From Lachnospiraceae bacterium (lineage in GTDB: Bacteria > Bacillota > Clostridia > Lachnospirales > Lachnospiraceae), in contig JAILOQ010000072.1 in NCBI GenBank assembly GCA_024690725.1, positions 1 through 42,801 of the forward strand: a stretch of 42,801 nt of DNA. The letters run 5' to 3'. Positions within the stretch are counted from its first letter, which is position 1. Each line of letters begins with the position of its first letter. Below the pieces are notes generated by a model. That model had not been told where the DNA came from and did no database searches. It was given only the letters and a program-made list of their open reading frames with translations. A program made the translations under genes and the position numbers. Positions 20,501 through 28,805 of the stretch are shown here, in pieces.

Positions 20501-21350
20501 ATCTCCGTTATATGAAGCAAAAGACATCTATGTATGTAAGAATAAAGTGGCAAAGCCGACCGTATTCATTCCGGTCATGCCCGGAACGAACTGCGAATAC
20601 GATACGACCAGAGCGTTTGAGAGAGCCGGTGCGAATGTGGTTGCCAGGGTATTTAAGAACTTAACGGCAAGCGATATCCGTGACAGTGTGGAGGAATATG
20701 TAAAGGCCATCAACGAGGCGCAGATCATCATGTTCCCCGGTGGTTTCTCCGCCGGTGATGAGCCGGACGGAAGTGCAAAGTTCTTTGCAACTGCCTTCCA
20801 GAATGAGAAACTTAAAGATGCGGTGACCCGCCTGTTAAAAGAACGGGACGGTCTTGCGCTCGGTATCTGTAACGGTTTCCAGGCTTTGATCAAGTTGGGA
20901 CTTGTGCCTTACGGTGAGATCGTGGGACAAAAGGAGGATTCTCCGACCTTGACGTTTAATACGATCAACCGCCACATTTCCAAGATGGCATACATCAAAG
21001 TGGTAAGCAATAAGTCGCCCTGGTTACAGGATGCAAAGCTCGGCGATGTCTATGTGAATCCTGCCAGCCACGGTGAGGGCCGTTTTGTAGCCAATCGTGA
21101 ATGGCTCGATAAGCTCTTTGCAAACGGACAGGTTGCCACACAGTATTGTGATTTTGACGGCAATGTCAGCATGGACGAGGAATGGAATATCAACGGCAGC
21201 TATTGCTCGATCGAAGGTATTACGAGTCCGGACGGCAGATGTTTCGGTAAGATGGCACATGCGGAGCGCCGCGATGAAAACGTGGCCATCAATATTTACG
21301 GTGAAGATGATATCCGGATCATGGAATCCGGCGTGAAATATTTTCAATAG
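17574..21350 (+). CDS. purL: Phosphoribosylformylglycinamidine synthase (single-chain PurL with GATase domain), GTG start
   Basis: 1258-aa ORF; [47 protein letters not shown], and a C-terminal GATase ([16 protein letters not shown]). GTG preceded by ggaggtcagatc. Confidence 0.96.
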   Translation: [1258 protein letters not shown]

Positions 21351-21374
21351 GGGGCATTGAAAGGAGGTACGGAA

Positions 21375-22292
21375 TTGACTGTAGTGGAACAGTATGGGGC
21401 TTTACGCGTGATCGGAAATGAACTGACGGACAAAGAAGGTACGCCGGTTCAGTTGCGCGGGATCAGTACCAGTGGGTTACAATGGTATCCCGAGTATGTG
21501 AATCGGGAATTTTTTACCCAGATGGTAAAGGAATGGAAGGCGGATATCGTTCGTCTGGCAATGTATACCGTGGAGGGCGGATACTGCGAGATGGATGAAG
21601 AAGGCAAGAAAAAACAGAAGGAGATCATCGATCTTGGCGTAAAACTGGCCGTGGAACTTGGCATTTATATCCTGATCGACTGGCATATCCTGCATGACAG
21701 CAATCCGCTGATACATGTGGAAGAGGCAAAGCTGTTTTGGGATGAGATCTCCAAAAAGTATGCCGACTGCCCGAATGTCCTGTTTGAGATCTGCAATGAG
21801 CCGAATGAAGGCTGTTTATGGCCGGATATTCATAAATATGCCGATACGATCCTTCCGATCATTCGAAAGAATGCAAAGGATACGATCGTCATCGTGGGAA
21901 CACCGAACTGGAGCCAGGAGCTGGATAAGGCTGTGGTGGATCCGGTGACAGGCTATGATAATATCATGTATGCACTCCATTTCTATGCGGATACGCATAA
22001 GCAGAGCTTACGTGATATCTTTGTACAGGCGCATGACATGGATAAACTTCCGATATTTGTGACCGAATTCGGGGCTGTGGATGCCGCAGGAAACGGTGTT
22101 ACAAATATCGATGAGGCAAATGTATGGCTGGACCTTTTGGATGCGAGAAAGATCAGCTATTGTATCTGGAATCTATCCAATCGAGACGAATCCAGTGCGT
22201 TTTTCAAGCCGGAAGTGACCAAGGTGAGTGGATTTACGAAGGACGATCTGCGTACGCAGGCCCTTTGGTATCTGGATCGTTTGGCAAAATAA
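21375..22292 (+). CDS. Glycoside hydrolase family 5 (cellulase/endoglucanase-like), no signal peptide
   Basis: LRGISTSGLQWYPEYVN, LIDWHILHDSNP, FEICNEPNE (acid/base Glu), IFVTEFGAVDA (nucleophile Glu), YCIWNLSNRDESSAFFKP. AAGGAGG lies upstream of the TTG at 21375; the track start at 21357 is an upstream TTG. Confidence 0.85.
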   Translation: MTVVEQYGALRVIGNELTDKEGTPVQLRGISTSGLQWYPEYVNREFFTQMVKEWKADIVRLAMYTVEGGYCEMDEEGKKKQKEIIDLGVKLAVELGIYILIDWHILHDSNPLIHVEEAKLFWDEISKKYADCPNVLFEICNEPNEGCLWPDIHKYADTILPIIRKNAKDTIVIVGTPNWSQELDKAVVDPVTGYDNIMYALHFYADTHKQSLRDIFVQAHDMDKLPIFVTEFGAVDAAGNGVTNIDEANVWLDLLDARKISYCIWNLSNRDESSAFFKPEVTKVSGFTKDDLRTQALWYLDRLAK

Positions 22293-22316
22293 ACAAAGAA
22301 ACATTGAAACGATGCT

Positions 22317-22348
22317 GAAAAGCCGACCCGTTTGGGACGGCTTTTTTT
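22317..22348 (+). terminator. Rho-independent terminator after the GH5 gene
   Basis: AAAAGCCGACCC gttt GGGACGGCTTTTTTT. Confidence 0.85.
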
Positions 22349-22802
22349 ACGCTTTTGTTGAAATTGACAGAAAATTCGGGCCGATCTGCTGTCCGATAAG
22401 CCGGACGATGCAAGTAAAATAACGAAGAGGGAAATACATTCAATTAAGTTTCACAACTAAGGTTATCGAAAAGAAGGTATGGTCGGAAATGATAAAATCC
22501 AGCCGTAATCCATTTCAAAACCGACTTGCAAGGAAAAATTGCGGACAATTTCAATAACACCATACATTTTATGAAAAACGCCGTAAATACGCGGTTTTTA
22601 TCCAAAAACATCTGGAATATTATAATTGCAAGTAGGGGAAATAACGCCTCAAAAAGGTTATTTCATAACGAAGGGGGTTGCGAAACACCCGAGTGGAAAA
22701 ATAAGCCGACCGATTTTACGGACAGCCAAAGAATACATGCGATTTTCCGCGATAATTTGGAGAGTTTTCGGATAAAACAGGGAAAATCCGCCTGCCGTAT
22801 TA

Positions 22803-22831
22803 TTGACATGATCGAAATTATCCTCTATACT
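22803..22831 (+). promoter_or_regulatory. Predicted fur-homolog promoter
   Basis: TTGACA (22803-22808), 17-bp spacer, TATACT (22826-22831). Confidence 0.75.
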
Positions 22832-22838
22832 CCCTAAT

Positions 22839-22859
22839 TGAAAGTGATTATCATTTTCA
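22839..22859. promoter_or_regulatory. Fur-box-like operator at the predicted transcription start of the fur homolog
   Basis: TGAAAGTGATTATCATTTTCA, a near-perfect 21-bp dyad. GAAAGTGATTATCATTTTC matches GATAATGATAATCATTATC at 15 of 19 positions by eye. Confidence 0.75.
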
Positions 22860-22901
22860 TTGTGTGATAACACCTCGGTTTAGGCATAAGGAGATATTGA
22901 T

Positions 22902-23405
22902 ATGATAAAAGAAACGGATCGTAAGAGTATGCATGATTCCAGAAACTATCAAAGGACGAAGATGCAAAGAGACATCATCATCCAACGGTTAAAAGAAAAA
23001 GGATGTCGCGTGACAAAGCAAAGGCTGATGCTGCTTGATATTATTTTGGAGGAAGAATGCTCCTGCTGTAAGGAGATTTATTATAAGGCTTCCAAGATCG
23101 ATGGAAATATCGGCACGGCTACCGTCTATCGCATGATCAATACCTTGGAAGAGATCGGTGCGATCAGCAGAAAGAATATGTATAAGATTTCCTGCGGAAA
23201 ATCGTGTGACGTGGAGCTTGCCTGCAGTATTGATTTTTCGGACGGCTCCGTAGCGGAATTGAATGCAAAGCAGTGGTTTGATGTGATCCATGCGGGATTG
23301 GAGCAGTGCGGGATCTTACATGAAAGAAACATCATCAGCATTCAAGCAAGGCAATGCGATTGCGACGAATGCGGACATCATGGCCGTTGTAAAAATGAAT
23401 TATAG
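22902..23405 (+). CDS. Fur-family (ferric uptake regulator superfamily) transcriptional regulator with an atypical Cys-rich metal region
   Basis: GCRVTKQRLMLLDIILEEECSCCKEIYYKASKIDGNIGTATVYRMINTLEEIGAI is a Fur winged helix; the C-terminus is CDCDECGHHGRC. Confidence 0.88.
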   Translation: MIKETDRKSMHDSRNYQRTKMQRDIIIQRLKEKGCRVTKQRLMLLDIILEEECSCCKEIYYKASKIDGNIGTATVYRMINTLEEIGAISRKNMYKISCGKSCDVELACSIDFSDGSVAELNAKQWFDVIHAGLEQCGILHERNIISIQARQCDCDECGHHGRCKNEL

Positions 23406-24164
23406 GACAAAGAGACCGGTGAAGAAGTTTTTTTTCACCGGTTTTTGATATTCCCGGATGGTATTTACGATGGCGCCGCGGACATAGTCGGAGATCTCGG
23501 CCGTTGTCATGCCGTTATACTCTTCGTAAGGAAGCGGCTTTAAGAAATGTACCTGCGTTGTGACATACTTTAAGGAATTGATCGTAAAAGGCTTATAGGA
23601 GTCGATCAAAGCAACCGGCACGATGGGCGCTTTCGCCCGTACCGCAGCCTTGAAGGCGCCCGGCATGAATTCTTTTACTTCATTATGATTATTATCATAT
23701 CCTCCCTCGGGGAAGATGATGTAACGACGACCTTCTTTTACCTGGTGGCTGATCTCGCGAAGAGAGCGCACCTGGGCCTTCATATCGGATTTATCCAAAC
23801 GGGTTCCTTTTAAGATCATGATGAATTCGTTTGTGAGGATCAGTTTGGAACGGATGCTGTCAACGACGATGGTGCAGGGATTTTTGTGCCCGTAGATAAT
23901 GCCCAGAGCGTCGTATTTGCCCTGATGATTGGGATACATGACATAGCCGCCGGTTTCCGGGAGATTCTCGGCACCGTAGACCTTGGTGCGGATACGACCG
24001 TTGGTCTTCATGAAATATACCATGTGGCGTGCGATCCGATAACGACGGGCTTCATTGTAGTAGCCGTCGTGACGGTCCATAAAATATGCTTTCCACATGT
24101 AATAAAGGACCAAAGGAAATGAAATTGCAACAACATAGATTAAACGTAACAAGCCCCGACTCAC
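23400..24164 (-). CDS. plsC: 1-acyl-sn-glycerol-3-phosphate acyltransferase (PlsC family)
   Basis: NHQGKYD (NHX4D), IIFPEGGYD, VPVALIDSYKPF; N-terminal hydrophobic segment. Confidence 0.88.
   Translation of the reverse strand: MSRGLLRLIYVVAISFPLVLYYMWKAYFMDRHDGYYNEARRYRIARHMVYFMKTNGRIRTKVYGAENLPETGGYVMYPNHQGKYDALGIIYGHKNPCTIVVDSIRSKLILTNEFIMILKGTRLDKSDMKAQVRSLREISHQVKEGRRYIIFPEGGYDNNHNEVKEFMPGAFKAAVRAKAPIVPVALIDSYKPFTINSLKYVTTQVHFLKPLPYEEYNGMTTAEISDYVRGAIVNTIREYQKPVKKNFFTGLFVL
23415..23446 (+). terminator. Intrinsic terminator for the fur homolog, located inside the 3' end of plsC
   Basis: ACCGGTGAA gaagtttttt TTCACCGGTTTTT. Confidence 0.75.
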
Positions 24165-24196
24165 TTTCTTTTTCCGAAAATTAACCTTCTGTATTT

Positions 24197-24225
24197 ATAA
24201 TAGGGGTTTTCAAAATTTTATGCAA
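24197..24225 (-). promoter_or_regulatory. Predicted plsC promoter (minus strand)
   Basis: On the reverse strand: TTGCAT (24225-24220), 17-bp spacer, TATTAT (24202-24197). Confidence 0.55.
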
Positions 24226-24300
24226 GCGTATTGCTTTTTTAGGGGCTTTCAAGTAATATAATAAAGGATAAATACCGACCCCAAAGGCGGTGAAATATAG

Positions 24301-25617
<1,317 letters not shown>

Positions 25618-25639
25618 TCGCCGAACGAATATGAATCAT

Positions 25640-25671
25640 ACCCCGTATCCCAACTGGGATACGGGGTTTTT
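25640..25671 (+). terminator. Rho-independent terminator of eno
   Basis: CCCCGTATCCC aact GGGATACGGGGTTTTT. Confidence 0.92.
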
Positions 25672-25693
25672 CATGGCTATGGCAGGAAGGGTA

Positions 25694-25738
25694 TTGAGAA
25701 GATTTTATCAACAAGTCATTAATGATAAAAGTTCTCAA
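25694..25738. promoter_or_regulatory. Long inverted repeat immediately upstream of the predicted feoA promoter
   Basis: TTGAGAA-ga-TTTTATCA / 12 nt / TGATAAAA-g-TTCTCAA (15 paired positions, one small internal asymmetry), not followed by a T-run. Confidence 0.6.
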
Positions 25739-25746
25739 ATCCTCCC

Positions 25747-25774
25747 TTGTCTTGCTTTTATAAACCTATATAAT
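25747..25774 (+). promoter_or_regulatory. Predicted feoAB operon promoter
   Basis: TTGTCT (25747-25752), 16-bp spacer, TATAAT (25769-25774). Confidence 0.5.
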
Positions 25775-25824
25775 ATAGATGTTTCGTAAATGGATAAAAT
25801 TATCAATAACGATGGGAGAAGTTT

Positions 25825-26037
25825 ATGACTTTAAACGAAGCGGAGCTCGGTAAAGAATATGAGATCAAAGATATACTTCTCGACGGAGACGAGGAACTTG
25901 AATCGTTCCTGTTTTCCTTGGGATGTTACAGCGGAGAAAAGATTACCGTCGTTGACAAGAACAGAAATCTGGTGGTTTCCATCAAAGATGCCCGCTATAA
26001 TATTGATCCCGATCTCGCAGAGCTGATCAAGATTTGA
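25825..26037 (+). CDS. feoA: FeoA-like ferrous iron transport accessory protein (SH3-like)
   Basis: 70 aa, MTLNEAELGKEYEIKDILL...LFSLGCYSGEKITVVDKNRNLVVSIKDARYNIDPDLAELI, directly upstream of feoB. Confidence 0.88.
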   Translation: MTLNEAELGKEYEIKDILLDGDEELESFLFSLGCYSGEKITVVDKNRNLVVSIKDARYNIDPDLAELIKI

Positions 26038-26090
26038 CTTAAAGGGGCATTTTTGGCCTTTGAGTATACTAACATCAAGGAGGAATCATC

Positions 26091-28091
26091 ATGAGAATCG
26101 CATTGACGGGTAACCCGAACAGCGGTAAGACCACAATGTACAATGCACTGACCGGCAGATCCGAAAAGATCGGAAACTGGGCCGGTGTAACGGTGGACAA
26201 GAAAGAAAGCGCCATCAAAAAGAACTATAACGAAACGGAAAAAGAACTGATCGCAGTCGATCTTCCGGGAGCATATTCCATGTCTCCGTTCACATCCGAA
26301 GAGAGTATCACAAGCGGTTATGTAAAGAACGAGCATCCCGATGCCATCATCAATATCGTGGACGCAAGCAACTTAAGCCGAAGCCTGTTCTTTACCACGC
26401 AGCTTCTGGAACTCGGTGTTCCCGTGGTTGTGGCATTGAACAAGACCGATGTAAATGAGAAGAAGGAAAACAAGATCGATGTGGCTAAGCTTTCCGAAAA
26501 GCTTGGTTGTCCTGTGATCGAGACGGTTTCCACCGAAGGAAAAGGTCTTGCGGAAGTTGTAAAGGTTGCGGCTGATCTGGAGGGAAAAGGCCAGAGCGCA
26601 CCGTATGATGAAGGCGATGTGGATCTTACGGATAAGGCAGCGGTAGAAACCTCCGACCGTAAGAGATTTGATTTCGTAAATGATATTGTAAAAGACGTTG
26701 AAGATCGTAAGGTTTTGACGAAAGATAAGACCAAGGGCGATGCGATCGATAAGATCCTTACGCACCCGGTTTTGGGTATTGTGATCTTTGGTTTGATCAT
26801 GTTTGTCGTATTTTATATTTCCCAGACGACCGTAGGTACCTGGCTTGCAGATATCCTGGTCGGATGGATCGAAGCATTCCAGGGTTGGGTCGGTGACAAG
26901 ATGGCCGATGCAAATCCTTTGCTTTATGCATTGCTTGTTGATGGTATCATCGGCGGTGTAGGTGCCGTAGTCGGTTTCCTTCCGCTGGTTATGGTAATGT
27001 ACTTCCTGATCGCACTGTTGGAGGATTGCGGTTACATGGCACGTGCTACGGTCGTGCTTGACCCGATCTTTAAGCGTGTAGGTCTTTCCGGAAAGTCCGT
27101 TATCCCGATGATCATCGGTACCGGTTGCGGAATCCCCGCGATCATGGCTTGCCGTACCATTCGTAACGAGCGTGAAAGAAGAAGTACCGCAATGCTTGCA
27201 ACCTTTATGCCGTGCGGAGCAAAGCTTCCGGTCATTGCGTTGTTCGCAGGTGCATTCTTCCCCGAATCCAAATGGATCGGATTTGTCAGCTATGTGATCG
27301 GCATCGTTTTGATCTTACTTGGAGCATTGCTCATCAAGGCGATCACCGGAATGAAATACAGAAAGAGCTTCTTTATTATTGAGTTACCCGAATATAAGGT
27401 TCCGAGTCTTTGGTTTGCAATTAAGTCCATGTTGGAGCGAGGGAAGGCTTACATTGTTAAGGCCGGTACCGTTATCCTTGTTTGCAACACGGTCGTACAG
27501 ATCATGCAGGCATTTAACTGGAACTTCCAGGTGGTGGAAGAGGGCATGGAAGATACATCCATCCTTGCCTCCATCGCAAACCCGATCGCAGTACTTTTGG
27601 TTCCGATCGCCGGTGTTGCGGCTTGGCAGCTTGCTGCGGCAGCAGTTACCGGATTTATCGCAAAAGAGAACGTGGTTGGTACCATTGCTACGGTTTATGC
27701 GATAACAAACCTTGTAGATCCCGATGAACTCGAACTTGTCGGTTCCGGTACAGAGGTTGCTACCGTGATCGGCATTACCAAGGTAGCTGCTTTGGCTTAT
27801 CTGATGTTTAACCTTTATACACCTCCGTGCTTTGCAGCTCTCGGTGCCATGAATTCCGAGATGAAGAGTGCGAAGTGGTTATGGGGTGCGATCGGATTGC
27901 AGCTCGCAACCGGTTATACGGTAGGTTTCCTTGTATACCAGTTCGGCACCTTGTTTACCGAAGGACACTTTGGTGCAGGCTTTGTCGGCGGACTGATCGC
28001 GGTGCTTTGCTTTGCGGCGATCATCACCTATATTGTGATCACGAACCGCAAGAAAGCGGCAGAAGAGTATCGTTTAAAAGCAACGGCCTGA
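26091..28091 (+). CDS. feoB: Ferrous iron transporter FeoB
   Basis: G1 GNPNSGKTTMYNALTG, GNWAGVTV, DLPGAYS, NKTD; membrane part CGYMARATVVLDPIFKRVGLSGKSVIPMIIGTGCGIPAIMACRTIRNERERRSTAM. Confidence 0.97.
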   Translation: MRIALTGNPNSGKTTMYNALTGRSEKIGNWAGVTVDKKESAIKKNYNETEKELIAVDLPGAYSMSPFTSEESITSGYVKNEHPDAIINIVDASNLSRSLFFTTQLLELGVPVVVALNKTDVNEKKENKIDVAKLSEKLGCPVIETVSTEGKGLAEVVKVAADLEGKGQSAPYDEGDVDLTDKAAVETSDRKRFDFVNDIVKDVEDRKVLTKDKTKGDAIDKILTHPVLGIVIFGLIMFVVFYISQTTVGTWLADILVGWIEAFQGWVGDKMADANPLLYALLVDGIIGGVGAVVGFLPLVMVMYFLIALLEDCGYMARATVVLDPIFKRVGLSGKSVIPMIIGTGCGIPAIMACRTIRNERERRSTAMLATFMPCGAKLPVIALFAGAFFPESKWIGFVSYVIGIVLILLGALLIKAITGMKYRKSFFIIELPEYKVPSLWFAIKSMLERGKAYIVKAGTVILVCNTVVQIMQAFNWNFQVVEEGMEDTSILASIANPIAVLLVPIAGVAAWQLAAAAVTGFIAKENVVGTIATVYAITNLVDPDELELVGSGTEVATVIGITKVAALAYLMFNLYTPPCFAALGAMNSEMKSAKWLWGAIGLQLATGYTVGFLVYQFGTLFTEGHFGAGFVGGLIAVLCFAAIITYIVITNRKKAAEEYRLKATA

Positions 28092-28107
28092 TTAAGAGGT
28101 GAATGCT

Positions 28108-28287
28108 ATGTCCGGATTATTGGTGAATGTGATCGCGACCATCGTCATCTTAGCGATCGTCGGTGGCGCAAGCTATTACATCTACAAAGAGAAGAAAAAA
28201 GGTACGCGCTGTATCGGTTGTCCGATGGCAGGAAACTGTTCGAAGGCAAAGGCCGCATGCGAATGCGCAAAGGGTGAGAAGAAGTGA
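28108..28287 (+). CDS. FeoB-associated Cys-rich small membrane protein
   Basis: MSGLLVNVIATIVILAIVGGASYYIYKEKKKGTRCIGCPMAGNCSKAKAACECAKGEKK: one TM helix plus a Cys-rich tail, immediately after feoB. ATG at 28108 preferred over GTG at 28099. Confidence 0.85.
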   Translation: MSGLLVNVIATIVILAIVGGASYYIYKEKKKGTRCIGCPMAGNCSKAKAACECAKGEKK

Positions 28288-28652
28288 ATGTACAGAATCT
28301 TGTCATTATCGTTGTTTTGGCCCTGATTCTGATCCCTGCGATCAAGGGAATGATCACTCATATGAAAGGGGAAGGATCGTGCTGTGGCGGACCGAAAGAA
28401 AAGGTTCCCAAAAAGAAGCTTCCCGGCAAACCGCAGAAAACTTTGATCGTCCACATCGACGGTATGCACTGTGAGAACTGCAAAAATCGTGTGGAGAAGC
28501 ACTTAAACGAGATCGAGCCGGTGATCGCCAAGGTAAATCTGGCAAAGAAACAGGCTGTGGTTTCGCTCTACGGCGACGTAGAAGAGGAAAAGATCAAAGA
28601 AACCGTGCAGGCACTGGATTTTCTGGTGACGGGCATAGAAGAAAAACGATAG
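28284..28652 (+). CDS. Membrane-anchored heavy-metal-associated (HMA) domain protein in the feo operon
   Basis: TM helix (NLVIIVVLALILIPAIKGMI), SCCGG motif, then HMA fold LIVHIDGMHCENCKNRVEKHLNEIEPV...KKQAVVSL. GTG start overlaps the previous stop (GTGA). Confidence 0.85.
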   Translation: MNVQNLVIIVVLALILIPAIKGMITHMKGEGSCCGGPKEKVPKKKLPGKPQKTLIVHIDGMHCENCKNRVEKHLNEIEPVIAKVNLAKKQAVVSLYGDVEEEKIKETVQALDFLVTGIEEKR

Positions 28653-28659
28653 ATACAAG

Positions 28660-28695
28660 ACCTTCTTTGTCGGGGTTCCGGCAAAGAAGGTTTTT
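28660..28695 (+). terminator. Rho-independent terminator of the feo operon
   Basis: ACCTTCTTTG tcggggttccgg CAAAGAAGGTTTTT. Confidence 0.85.
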
Positions 28696-28805
28696 CTTTG
28701 TCCGCACATGTGATAGAATGAAGCGACGATGCAACCGAAGGATAAGACAACCTCGGGATATCGTAAGTCAGAACGCTTAGCAAACAATGGGAAACGGAGC
28801 ATAAC

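Noticed and set aside
22526-22837. 103-aa ORF upstream of the fur homolog
   Set aside because: It runs through the fur promoter (-35/-10), has no RBS or recognisable domain, and contains predicted hairpins.
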